DNA of 25,379 bases from Penium margaritaceum (taxonomy: Eukaryota > Streptophyta > Zygnematophyceae > Desmidiales > Peniaceae), in the NCBI GenBank assembly GCA_023375785.1, contig SZWC01000824.1, positions 253,156 to 278,534 of the forward strand, read 5' to 3'. Below, piece by piece: positions 8,862-18,420 of this stretch. Both the position numbers and the translations under genes were made by a program. The number at the start of each line of letters is the position of its first letter. Positions within the stretch are counted from its first letter, which is position 1. The notes below the pieces were generated by a model that saw only the letters and a program-made list of their open reading frames with translations, made no database searches and had not been told where the DNA came from.

Positions 8862-9459
8862 AGTGCGCGGTGCTTGAGCAGCGGCTGTCCGAACGCAGGA
8901 GTGAGCTGTGAGGATCTCGTGGGCAACCATGTGCACCCCCGAGTCGCGATCGAGGGTACAGGAGAGGTGGATGCCGGCGGAGGAGAGGGAGGTGTTGAGG
9001 GATGAGAAGAGGTTTCGGAGATGGTCCACGGATGCAGGGGAGTGGAGAAGAAAGTCAACCAAGGGAAGAGGGTGTCGGTTGTCAAGGAGGGGGGAGGCAG
9101 AAGGAGTAGTCAATGTGGATTGTGGGTGGACCACGGGCGGAGCAGCAGGAGGGATGCAATGGGGCCGCGGGAGCATAGAGTGTGGGGGGAGGTGCACGGC
9201 AATCTCCTCCAGGGTCCAGCTGCGGATCGTAGGGTTGTAGCGGCAGGCAAGCTGGAGGCCGTCGTTGGGAAGAGCAGGGAGGGTTTCCGCGGAGTCCGGG
9301 TCGTTGGAGGAATCCAGCTCGTTCAGCAGTTGATGCGCAATATCCTGCTCGTCGTCCGTGAATTCGTGGGCGATGCCCTCCCACTGGGGCTCGGCGTCAG
9401 CAGAGGGTGGCGTGGGTGGCGCCTCCGTGGGCTCTTGCTGTCCATCCGTGGGGTTTGGC
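8862..9459 (-). pseudogene. Low-complexity linker between RNase H and protease
   Basis: About 200 codons stay open in the RNase H frame. The stretch is rich in Pro, Ser, Thr, Leu and Asp/Glu, with segments such as EPTEAPPTPPSADAEPQWEG and DDEQDIAHQLLNELDSSNDP. I recognise no domain. In ordinary gypsy elements the integrase HHCC zinc finger would begin within about 50-100 residues of RNase H; here it does not appear. The frame ends at TGA 8859-8861 and then continues in phase into the protease. Confidence 0.75.
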
Positions 9460-10244
9460 CATGCCAGGCGAGGAAGACGACTAAGGGCGTTCGCGTTGTG
9501 GTTGGCGAGGGCGGGTTGATACTTGATTTTCATGTCATGGCCTTGCAAGAGAAGGGCCCACTTGGCCAGGATGTCCTCGTAAATCTGAGTGGTAAGAAGC
9601 CACTGGAGCGCCTGATGGTCAGTGAAAATGGTGAAGGGCTTACCCTTCTTGATGTAATCGCGGATGTGTTGGAGAGCCCAGAGCACTTCCAGGCACTCAC
9701 CCTTCACCGGTGGGTACTTGCGCTCTCCGTCCGTGAGTGCGCGGCTCGCATAGGCGATCACTCGTTGAACAGGCTCTTGGACCATTTGTGACAGCACTGC
9801 ACCGAGCCCATCCCACGACCAGTTGGTGGTGATGGAGAAAGGGAGGTTGAAGTCGGGGAACTCCAACATGGGCGCGGTGACCAGTCGGTGTTTGATTTCT
9901 GTCCATGCCACAGCACACTCCGCTGTCCAATTGAAGGGGACGTCTTGGTGGGTGAGCTGCTGTAAGGGGCGGATGATGCGGGCGTGGTCACGAACAAACT
10001 TGCGGTAGAACGCAATGAAGCCGAGGAAGATCTTGATCTGTGCCGCGGTTGTAGGCTGGCGCCATTCTTGGACCGCCGCGATCTTTTCTGGGTCCGTTTT
10101 GATGCCGTCTGCACTCATAACGAATCCTAGGAACTCCATCTCCGCGGCGCCGATGGAGTATTTTGCGGCTTTCCCTGAGTAACAAAATGTACTGCTGAGT
10201 TCCGGACGCCGAGCCAGAAATTTGGCCAAGTCCCTCAGTAACAA
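9460..10244 (-). pseudogene. Ty3/gypsy reverse transcriptase C-terminus and RNase H
   Basis: The RT end is shown by EMEFLGFVMSADGIKTDPEK and the FLGFIAFYRKFV block, both typical of the gypsy RT thumb/connection. RNase H follows, with GLGAVLSQ, RVIAYASRALTDGERKY, KGECLEVLWAL, FTIFTDHQALQWL and ANALSRLP. The catalytic Glu (KGECLE) and the third-motif Asp (FTDH) are present. The first Asp (expected in the TD-x-S motif) is Asn in ITTNWSWDG, and the last Asp (expected in ADALS) is Asn in ANALS. RNase H activity should therefore be lost. The fingers and palm with the YxDD site are absent because the copy is cut at about 10244. The listed start is only the edge of similarity and is not a real initiation codon. 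The reading frame continues into the linker without a stop until 8859. Confidence 0.93.
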
Positions 10245-10259
10245 TCTGCACTACTGGCA

Positions 10260-10280
10260 TCCGGCGGATCATTCGCCGGA
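10260..10280. repeat. Perfect 7-bp inverted repeat
   Basis: TCCGGCG and CGCCGGA pair across a 7-base loop (GATCATT). Confidence 0.7.
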
Positions 10281-10436
10281 CGTCTCGGCAGCCCTTCCGG
10301 AGCAAAATCTCCAGATGGACTTTTGTTACTCGGTCAGGTGGATTATCCACCTCCGGTCGAACCGCGGCCGACTCCCAGAGCCGCCGCGCACACCCCAACT
10401 TTGGAAGCCCACATCTCCCTCGTTATGTGTCCGATT

Positions 10437-10458
10437 CCGGTGAAACAACTTTCACCGG
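10437..10458. repeat. Perfect 9-bp inverted repeat
   Basis: CCGGTGAAA and TTTCACCGG pair across the 4-base loop CAAC. No T-run or gene end follows. Confidence 0.75.
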
Positions 10459-10649
10459 TTTGAGCAACTCGTCAAATTTCAGGGTCAATCCTCCATTTTA
10501 GGATCCGAGCAATCCACAAGTCGCCAGATCCGTCGACGAGGATTTTCCTCTCTCTGGCGGCTCATCGATGCCTCCCGGCGCCGCACTTGGGCATGCAGAG
10601 GGGCAAATCTTCAACATCTAGGTTCAGAAAAGTGTATAACTTGTTAGCC

Positions 10650-10850
10650 TGATTTAAGATTTACAACCAAAACAATGGTTTTGTGCCGCATGCATCACCC
10701 ACCGTTCAACACGACCGGTGTTCATGTTGGTCCTTGTTAGTTGTGATCCCTCTCTGCATTTAAAAGCTATTGAATCTTATGAGAATCTACACCCTCGCCA
10801 AATCCTTGCTCTAATCACACCTGCATTGCATGCTAGTGCTTTAGTTAATT
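10650..10850 (+). repeat. Diverged direct repeat, copy 1 (flanks plus-strand copia)
   Basis: The segment around 10750-10850 (CTCTCTGCATTTAAAAGC, then CTATTGAATCTTATGAGA) matches 14990-15090 (CTCTCTGCATTTCAAAGC, then AATTGAAGCTTATGAGAC). Weaker similarity extends on both sides. The two copies flank the copia remnant in direct orientation, so they may be old LTR pieces. The divergence is large. Confidence 0.55.
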
Positions 10851-10984
10851 GGACTACGTTTCCAAGTCAGCAACAACGATGTTAGTAACATTGTTTCTCA
10901 TGTTATCAGAGCAGCAAGACCCTTCTTGCTGCTACAGAGACACAGCATCGGCAGCAACACTAAGATTCATAATTACACCCGTGT

Positions 10985-11470
10985 TCTTGGAACCCATGGT
11001 AGCAGACAACAGCAGCAGAGACATTGCTATGATGTCAGCAGCAGCGGCATCATCACGTGACTACCTCAAGTGGACGGCTGAAGTCACTGCCACTACCAAA
11101 GTAGCAACATCAACAGTTTGATAGCAATAGCATCCACATGGAGGAGAAGTAGCATAGCTGTAGCAGCAGCTCTAGCTGAGGAGAAGTAATAGCAGAAGTG
11201 GACAAGAGCAACAACAGTGGTTGGAATCAGCAGTGAGATACAACAGGGAGTAGTGGTAGTAGCGATAAGTGGTAGCAGTTATGAGAGGCAGCAGTTAGCA
11301 GTAGAAAAAGCATCTTGCAGCAACAGCAAGCAGCATTATCATCACAAAAAAAGTAGCAGCAGTGGTGGTAGCAGCACAGTATTAAAAGAAGTAGTAGTAG
11401 AGGCGGCAGCATCGCAGTTAGATCAACAACAACAGCAGTGTCAGCAGTGCACCAGCAGTAGTAGCAGCTA
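10985..11470 (+). repeat. AGC/ACA/GTA triplet-rich low-complexity region
   Basis: Many short runs of AGC, CAG, GTA and CAA triplets appear, for example AGCAGCAGAGACATTGC and AGTAGTAGTAG. Short ORFs here encode Ser/Gln/Ala-rich peptides with no domain. It lies where a copia leader or gag would be expected. Confidence 0.6.
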
Positions 11471-12059
11471 CGTAACTGCGTGACCATGTCATTTTGTGAC
11501 CACATTTTCCAGCATCATGAACTGCACAGCATAGCAGCTGTGCAGCTGTTTTGCAAAGAAGCCACATGATACGTGGCTGCCTGCCATCACAGTTGGGAAG
11601 TGGCGTAGCTGCACTGTTGTGCATCAATAACAACAGCGGCAGCCGGCGGTGGCAGCCACCGTGGTTACTGAGAGGGAGGGTGACAAGTTCATCCCTCCAC
11701 TCACTTCTTGCAAGATTTTGAGGAATCCACAATACCATGAAAAGGGGGGAAACAGAGCTCGTAGAAGAGGGTCAGCATGGTTCCGACCCTAATGATATCA
11801 GAATCTTGCATGTTGATATCAGCACGTCCCTGCTGATGTCAGCATAAGGATTGTGGATTCCATTAATTCTTTGGCTTCATAAACGGCCAGGACATCGTTT
11901 TTCCAGCATTTCATATCCTTGAATAACACCAATGGTTTTTTGTTTTGATCACTTTTTCATCACCTCCCATACTCATCAGTGCACATAGCTTTAGGCAATA
12001 GTAAGGAAAAGGAACCAAAGGACCCTCAACTTCTTCCGTGTCAGGGCTGATGAGCTCAC

Positions 12060-12310
12060 AACTGTAGGCAATCAATGATTTCTACCATGCGCAAGAGGAG
12101 ATGCGCCAACACCAGGACAAGATGAGCTGACAGCAGCAGCAGCAGACCAATGTGCTCAAGGAGCTCTACAACCTTGTACGGGGGAGCGCAAGGACTTCCC
12201 AACACACGCCTGGTACAGCCACTAGAGGTACACCATGGACTAGGCCATCTTCCTTTCGTGTATCTGCAAGATTGGAGCCCCCACCTGAGCTTGATGACAT
12301 TGTGTAAGTA
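12060..12310 (+). pseudogene. Possible copia gag fragment
   Basis: On the plus strand a CAG run encoding poly-Gln is followed by a frame with TNVLKELYNLVRGSA and PPPELDDIV. The composition and the position upstream of integrase suit a gag remnant. No CCHC knuckle is visible, so this is tentative. Confidence 0.3.
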
Positions 12311-12499
12311 GAGCATATAGCTGCACATCCACATCCAAGTGAGATTCCCATTCTTATGGATCAGCTCCGTCAGCTACGCCTGGGATCACAGCCTGCCACA
12401 CGGGTGCTACCAAGTTGTCAGGACCACTTTCGGTAACCAGTAGGATTTTTTCCTTCGTAAGTTTCCCTCAGTTGTACAGGCTCTGATTTGGCAATTGTG

Positions 12500-12810
12500 T
12501 TGATTTTTGTCTTGCACTAGTCTTGGGCTCCCTTGCTTGTATCTGGTACACTGAGGACCAGCAGGGGTCCAAGTTCTCAAAAAGGAGCCGCATGTGTGCC
12601 TTTCTTGGCAAATCCCCATGGCCGAAGGCCTTGCGTCTTTGGGACCCTGTTCGTCATTGCATCATTGAGTCACGTGACACCCTGTTCTTCAAGGCTCTCA
12701 AGTATAAAGACCTCGTCAACATTCTGTCGTTGGCTGCTGATCACATCCACATTTACGTGGATTTCCAGCAGATTGGAGAGTCTAGGTCCATGGATGGGTA
12801 CGCCTGAGGT
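12500..12810 (+). pseudogene. Copia integrase C-terminal remnant
   Basis: The frame from about 12514 reads GSLACIWYTEDQQGSKFSKR, then SRMCAFLGKSPWPKALRLWD and HCIIESRDTLFF. This matches the region after the copia integrase core: the FG-x-x-A(Y/F) block, K-x-x-x-C-x-FLGY, then R-x-W-(D)P and SRDV-x-F. The upstream catalytic core is not detectable. Sequence continuing to about 13400 would be the integrase-RT linker; it is Pro/Ser/Thr/Val-rich and broken by stops. Confidence 0.82.
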
Positions 12811-13477
12811 CTGGTATCTGGCCCATGACGACCCAGTGATCATGGCCGTCATCCCAGTGGCCTTGTCAGTCCGACCAGCATACCTGTTCCCATGCCTGTG
12901 CCAGTGGCCACCGGCACACGTGGTCCTGTCCTTGTGTCAGTCCCCATGAGCACCTGCCGACAATGTTCAGTTGGTCTCTCCTATCTCACTTGCACCTTTT
13001 CTCGTCACCTTCCCCATGCACGCCCAGGAATTACCTACGTCTGCACTCTCTTCCCCTGTCCTGGCAGACTTTGTGGCTATACCCTTGCAGCCTGCCTTCA
13101 GCCTGAGGTGAGCATCTCAAGCTCAGACTACTCCCATGAGCTCGGTCGTCTCCTTTTACCTCTGGCCTCCAAGAATCAACGTGTAGCTGACTCAGTGCCT
13201 GGATTTCCTACCCGTGACATTGAGAGAGAAGACCCTGGCATGGAGGTCCTTGGCCTTAGTGTCGAGGTGGACTTCACTGAGGTGCACCCAGTGTGCTATA
13301 TCAGCCACGAGTTGGTCTCTTCTGAGGTTTTGATTGCCTGTGATGTCACAACAGACCTTGTCATTGTTAGAAGCACTCTGGATGCATGTGCCCTAGCCAC
13401 CTGAAGATTTCCCTTGATGGTGCCTGATCTAGGCACATTGTAGGAGGTAATCTCAACTGTGAATCTATGTTTGTGTT

Positions 13478-14300
13478 GTGGTTCTTGTAAATAAGCTTAG
13501 CTCCATCCAAAAGCATGGTGTGTACAAGATTCATGGTATTTTGTCCACACAGAAGGTCGTACAGGAGAAGTGGATCCTCCACAAAAAGTTTAAGTCCAAC
13601 GGATTATTGGATTGCTACAAGGCTCATCTGAAAGCCAAGGGATTTTCACAGGCTGAGGATGTTTATTTCAACGATGCCTTCAACTCCTTGGCCGTATGAC
13701 TACAGTATGTGCTTTTTTTAAGATCGGTGCTCAGCACAATTAGGAGTTAGATGGATGTGAACAATGTGTTCCTCTATGGGACTTAAGAGGAGAAGATTGA
13801 TATGGTCCAGCCACCTGGTTTTGAGGTCAGTGACAAAGAACTTCACGTGCTCAAGCTCTTGTACAACCTCAAGAAGTCACCTTAGTGCTTGAACCAGGAG
13901 TTGAAAGGCACATTTGCTCGTGTTGGGTACGTGCAAAGAGGTCCAGCTCCGTCCCTCTTCTTCTGATAAACTGCTGAGCCCCTGACTGTCATCCTGGTCT
14001 CCTAATCTTGTATCCATTGATGGAGGCCGTGAAGGAGGCCAAGGTGGTCCTTCAGACTCCCTACAAGATGAAGGGCCTTGTTCCTACGACTGTATTCCTT
14101 GGGGTGGAGATCATGTGTTACCAATGATGCCAGGCACTAGTGCTTCATCAGGCACGCCACACGCGCATTATGGGGTGGCAATCCTTCGACCTTTGCGGTG
14201 CTGCTCCCACAGCATCCATACCCATTACAGTGGACGGGCAGGTTATCTTGAAGGTGGATGATCCAACACAGTTGAGGGGGAACATTGGACATCGCGCCTC
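13478..14300 (+). pseudogene. Copia reverse transcriptase remnant
   Basis: The frame at 13478-13699 reads VYKIHGILSTQKVVQEKWIL, then HKKFKSNGLLDCYKAHLKAK and GFSQAEDVYFNDAFNSLAV. This is the copia RT start (KWVFK-x-K-x-x-x-G-x-x-x-R-(Y)KARLVAKGF-x-Q). Further on, in broken frames, are a match to the ELHQMDVNNAFLHGDL block around 13745-13800 and to PPGFEVSDKELHVLKLLYNL near 13810-13870. The catalytic YVDD region is not preserved. The C-terminal part around 14170-14300 keeps the DPTQLRG-x-IG block that leads into RNase H. Confidence 0.85.
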
Positions 14301-14910
14301 ATTGGCTCTTTGATGTCCTTGACCATGACCAGTCCGCAAGACATTTCCTTGAACTTCAGAATCCTTGCACGGTTCTCACAATGTCTTCAGAGGAAAGCCC
14401 TTCATGAGTCTATGCAAGTGGTGTGGTCCATGGTTTCTACAAAGTACCTCAGAATATCCTTTTGTCGGCAGCATCCAGTATTAGTCCATGACTGCACTGA
14501 CAATGACTTGGCCTGGAGCCCTGATATGCAAAATCAAATAGGCTATTTTTTCCTGCTATGTGGCAGTGCTGTATCACGTAGTAGTGGCAAGCAGGGTTGC
14601 ATTGTATGTAGCTCGTCTGAGGCGAAGTATGTGGCTCTAGGGGCTGAGGCTGCTGAGGCAGTATTGATGTAAGGCTTGTTTTGTGAGTGAAATGAGACTA
14701 TGGCTTGCATTATTCTGCACAATGACAACCTGAGTGTGGGCCCAAGTTGCAAAACTTTTACATTGTGTTTACACCAATGAATGCCAGAATTGCATATGTG
14801 ACTATTCATTGTGTCCGGCTGAAATTATTTCATCCCTAGGTTCAGACGGTGAATCATTTGGATGCCTTTCTAAAGCTTCATCCAGAACAGTGGTTTTTGG
14901 GTCAGGTTTA
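14301..14910 (+). pseudogene. Copia RNase H remnant
   Basis: The frame at 14310-14672 contains CTDNDLAWSPDMQNQIGYFF, GSAVSRSSGKQGCIVCSSSE and AKYVALGAEAAEAVLM. This is the copia RNase H pattern D-x-D-W-A-G...T-x-G-(Y/F)...SW-x-SKKQ-x-x-V-x-x-SS-x-E-A-E-Y. A tail to about 14.91 kb still resembles the CDNQSA...H-I-x-x-x-(Y)HF-x-R-E region, split over frames. The first acidic motif is partly kept (TDND). Confidence 0.85.
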
Positions 14911-15090
14911 AGATGAACCTACTGTATGCCTCGTACGCCACCCACAATGAAACATGACAGTTATTATGCTGTGTGCTTTCCAGTTGGCATATCTCTCTGC
15001 ATTTCAAAGCAATTGAAGCTTATGAGACTCTACCTTACCCTAGTCAAACTCTTGTTGGTCTTGCACCTGTGTTGCATGTGAGTATGTCAG
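14885..15090 (+). repeat. Diverged direct repeat, copy 2
   Basis: Partner of the copy at 10650-10850, and immediately downstream of the copia RNase H tail. The shared core is CTCTCTGCATTT(A/C)AAAGC and the following 80 bases. Confidence 0.55.
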
Positions 15091-15099
15091 TTCAAAAGA

Positions 15100-16690
15100 C
15101 TTTATTGCCACGTCGGTGCCATCAAAGCTGGGGAGCCCCTCGGAACTTTCTCAGGATCAAGAGAAATATCACAAAAACTATCAATATTCTGATGTTTTTT
15201 GTTCAAAATTTCAACAACGCTCAACTTTCTCAAAGTCGTGGCTCAACATTTTCAAACATCCCCGGCTTCTTACTATCAAATGGCCTTTTCACAATGGGAC
15301 TTCACATGAATCACAGGACTTGGACGCCCAAGACCACAAGTATGTGTTATGTCCCAGAGGTACAAAAGTCCCTAAACTCCGTGAGTGGGTATTTCTATCA
15401 TGAAATTTGTGGCCCACCGCGTGTCAACCTCAGGATTTTTACGCCGATCGGCTGAGAGCATTTGGGCCACCTGCCTCGACCTCTGGTGTTCTAATGATGA
15501 TGGTTCTGACACACTCGATATGTTTTCCAGAATGGTCAATAGAAGTGTCAGGACCCGTATTGACGTTTTTATAATGATTGGTCAACTTCTTAAAGATGTT
15601 CAAATGTTATAAATCCATGCCTCAAAATTCTTGAACTCTCCCAACTTCTGGAAAGAATCTCTTGAAACAACAACTCATGACGTAGTGACATGCACGTTGC
15701 TTATATCGAGCGTCTAAGACCCAATACATACCTCATTGTGTTTCTCTCTGTTGTGTATGTATACACTTGACATGTCCGAAATGTTTCATAAAAAAACACT
15801 TAATGCTAAATATAAACAGTTGAACTGCCCCAATGCCTCGAATTGTCTTTTGCTCTACACTCATCCCTATGAACCACGTACGTTCCGTCTGGAGTAACAG
15901 GCGACATATTAACAGGCAAGGTGACAACCTTGTATGATTCTTCAGTGCATCTCCATCATTTAGAAGTTTGCAGACCTCAAACCAATGACAGAAAATGGAG
16001 GGAGCGCGTCCGGCAATGAACAGCAATAACTGACAGACTCTGAAAATGGAGTGTTAGCAGAATGCATGCAATTATTTCCTCTGGGTGAACCAGGCATTAA
16101 CGGCAACATTTATGGTGAACGGTGCGGTACCAAAAACTCTGACAATCAATCCGCTAACGGACCCCTCCGGCTACATAAACCCTTTGCCTTCATGACACCT
16201 GGCACGATGGGATGCACCACCGGCCGACAAGCTCGCATGAAAGAAGACATGTACCCGAAGCTGTCAAGAATCGATATTCCCAACACCCATCTTCTCCAAC
16301 AACTCAACATAGAAACAAAGGAGCTTTGAAACGTGTGCAGGAAGCGGTACAAAGAGACACATCCAACTTTCGAGCGAGTCTCAAACTCGACCGGTACTAC
16401 CTGAGGCATTCGATCCAACAAACTCCAAAGGACCGACGGTTTGTATGTGACTGGTGACTTTGGAAGTATAATTCATTGTTTATGGGGTAAAACATAACAG
16501 AAAGAACCTCACAGCTTCGTTTTTTGTATGAAGTTTCTTTGATTTTGTGGTGTGACCTCAAGCTAATGCAACCGCAGCAGGAGACCGGTGGAGCTAGATC
16601 AGCGGCTCACACGACCGCTCTCACATCATCGATAGTAGGCATTCTACCTCTTGAGCAGATCAATCTGGCATGAAACAACTCGTTGACTCC
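15100..16690. other. 1.6 kb with no recognised gene
   Basis: I see no domain in any frame. A short plus-strand ORF at 15116-15403 has plausible composition but no family. The region lies between the copia end and the gypsy gag remnant, so it may hold old LTR or leader sequence of the gypsy element. I could not find a primer-binding site or TG...CA pair. Confidence 0.5.
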
Positions 16691-16703
16691 ACCCGAATAC
16701 TAG

Positions 16704-17000
16704 ATGGGCTTTGTGTGTGCTATGCTTACATGCATTGGAAAAATGAACAAGAAGTTTGGCGCATGGTACAAGCTTCAACGCTTACGTCAGTTGTCAAGAG
16801 TGGCAGAGTATATGTGGTATCTCTGTAAAATCATCATCGGCAATGGCCTCACCCTGGATGATTTCTATGTTTACTACAACAATGGCTTGAAGCTTGACAT
16901 CCGGTGAGCAATCACCATTTTTGGCATGTACGAAGATATTCCAAGAATGATCATAGCAGTTGATCATATTGAAAGCATTGACAAAAATGCTTGAATGCAT
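16704..17000 (+). pseudogene. Gypsy gag (Retrotrans_gag-like) remnant
   Basis: The frame reads KLQRLRQLSRVAEYMWYLCK, IIIGNGLTLDDFYVYYNNGL, KLDIR, stop, AITIFGMYEDIPRMIIAVDH. This matches the capsid region of gypsy gag: W-x-x-L-x-x-L-x-Q-x-x-S-V-x-E-Y-x-x-x-F then (F)V-x-GLK-x-x-I-R. TGA at 16905-16907 interrupts it. Assignment rests on motif order and on the RT that follows. Confidence 0.68.
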
Positions 17001-17084
17001 AAATCCAAGGGCTCATGACCCCAAATCCACAATCCACCTCATCAACCTCGACACCTGAAAAGTTTGAAACTATTTTAGAGTTTG

Positions 17085-17900
17085 TATCCCTCATCGAGGA
17101 GTTTTAATAGACTTTTCTCCATAAAATACCTTGAAAATCACCTCTGCAATGCAACACCGATCACTACATAGACCTATTGGATGAAGCCAAACAATAGATG
17201 ATCAGTCATGGGGACCTACTGGATGAGCGACCACAAGGTGACCAAAGTGAAAAAGGAGTTTTATGAGATGCTCAGTCAGGGGTTCATCAGGCCTTCAATG
17301 TCATCCTACATTGTATCTTTTGGCAAAACAAAGCCGGTGAGACATGTGCATGGATTACCAGGTGTTGATTGACATCACCATTCATAACCGATATCCTCTT
17401 CCATGAGCAGATGGACTTTTTGACCAACTTTGTGGGTCAACATGATTTCATGTAGTGGCTATCATCAGATCCACATATCTGATAAGGACATGAAGACATT
17501 GTCCTGTATGACATATGAGCAATTGGAGTTTACGGTTATGTTGTTCAGACTCACAAACAACCCCACAACATTCATGGCAGCCATGAACAACATCTTTTGG
17601 CCACACCTCAACTTTTTTTATTGTATATCTTGATGAAGAATTGGTGTACAGCTGCACCCCAGAGGAGCACACTGGCCAACTTCAAAATTTTCTTGAAATT
17701 TTACATAGAGAGAGATTCTACAGAAAACTCTTTAAGTGCGACTTCGGTCATTGTTTGATCAAGTTTTTGGGTCACATCATTGGTCGCAAATAGATAACCA
17801 TGGACCCAAAGAAAGTGGAGGCAATCATTGATTGGCTGGCACTGACCAATGTTTAGGATACTCAGTAATTCTAAAAATTCTACAACTACTACAATCAACT
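17085..17900 (+). pseudogene. Gypsy reverse transcriptase remnant
   Basis: Blocks in broken frames: KVKKEFYEMLSQGFIRPSMS near 17230-17300, MCMDYQVLIDITIHNRYPLP near 17346-17405, and YHQIHISDKDMKTLSCMTYE, QLEFTVMLFRLTNNPTTFMA and AMNNIFWPHL at 17460-17610. The active-site block reads VYLDEELVYS where gypsy has YLDD, so the second Asp is Glu. A later block corresponds to FLGHIIGRK near 17765-17790. Several stops and at least two shifts are present. Confidence 0.9.
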
Positions 17901-18420
17901 CGTAATGGACTATGCCCGGGTGTCAGCGCCTCTCTCCAATCTCACTAAAAAAAACTGCCCACTGGATTTGGGGGAACCATCGAACAAAAAGCGTTCAACT
18001 CTCTGAAAAATTCTCTGACCTTGACATCAGCACTATGATTATTGGATCCAACAATGAAATACATCATGGTCATTGACTCATCTGATCCAGCAATCGAGGT
18101 CATTCTCCTCCAGGACAATGGCGGTGGAAAACAACCGGTCCCTTACATCTTAGAAAAACTACACGGGGCATAAGTAAACTACTCGGTAAATAAAAAGGAC
18201 ATGTTGGCGTTTGTGCATGTGTTTAAAATGCTGCAGTCCAATCTCGAATGGTGTCATCTGCACCAACCATCAGGCACTCAAACTCCTCATGACTCAGTCA
18301 ATTTTTAGCCTTTGAAAAACGAGATGGATGGAGTTTCTGGAGTCCAATTCTGACTACGACATCGAGTACCAGCCTGAAAAACGGATCCAGTGGATGCTCT
18401 AAGTCAATGACTACACTTGA
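17900..18420 (+). pseudogene. Gypsy RNase H remnant (duplicated from 18056 on)
   Basis: The plus-strand frame has LLDPTMKYIMVIDSSDPAIE and VILLQDNGGGKQPVPYILEK near 18040-18165. These correspond to the first RNase H motif (here IDSSD, replacing TDAS-x) and the PVAYxS(R/K)KL block. A NKKDMLAFVHVFKM-like segment follows after a stop, equivalent to the E-x-E-(L)LA-x-V block with the Glu replaced by Asp. A second copy of the part from 18056 lies at 19967-20330. Confidence 0.85.

Larger units (their letters stand above)
2242..10244 (-). mobile_element. 5'-truncated Ty3/gypsy-like retrotransposon with PHD-type zinc-finger array
   Basis: A single minus-strand coding region of about 7.9 kb runs in the order RT C-terminus, RNase H, linker, retropepsin, Pro-rich and helical/coiled-coil region, integrase, PHD-like zinc modules, polypurine tract, LTR. 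From 10244 to 4716 all segments share one frame. A frameshift near 4719-4760 moves to a second frame, which continues to 2638. A further shift near the A7 run (minus strand) at 2574-2580 may add a short tail. The 5' LTR, RT active site and any upstream gag are missing; at about 10.24 kb the similarity to RT stops. The copy is dead: it has about 13 in-frame stops and two catalytic Asp-to-Asn changes in RNase H. Confidence 0.85.
10245..10640. other. GC-rich non-coding stretch between two elements
   Basis: RT similarity of the minus-strand element ends at about 10244, and copia-related sequence starts at about 10.65 kb. I see no protein domain between them. A minus-strand frame is open from 10398 into the RT region, but downstream of 10244 it only overlaps the real RT frame. 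Two perfect hairpins lie at 10260-10280 and 10437-10458. Confidence 0.5.
10650..15090 (+). mobile_element. Decayed Ty1/copia retrotransposon
   Basis: Plus-strand remnants occur in copia order: possible gag (about 12.06-12.31 kb), integrase C-terminus (12.5-12.8), RT (13.48-14.3) and RNase H (14.3-14.9). In copia elements integrase precedes RT, as here. All parts carry stops and frameshifts. Protease and the integrase core are not recognisable. Diverged direct repeats at about 10.7 and 15.0 kb bracket it. Confidence 0.75.
16690..18420 (+). mobile_element. Ty3/gypsy remnant without protease
   Basis: Plus-strand order is gag (about 16.70-17.00), RT (17.09-17.90) and RNase H (17.90-18.42). Only about 90 bases separate gag similarity from the RT N-terminus, so the CCHC knuckle and protease were deleted or had been lost. 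Many stops and shifts are present. The 3' part is included in a tandem duplication starting at 18056. Confidence 0.8.
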
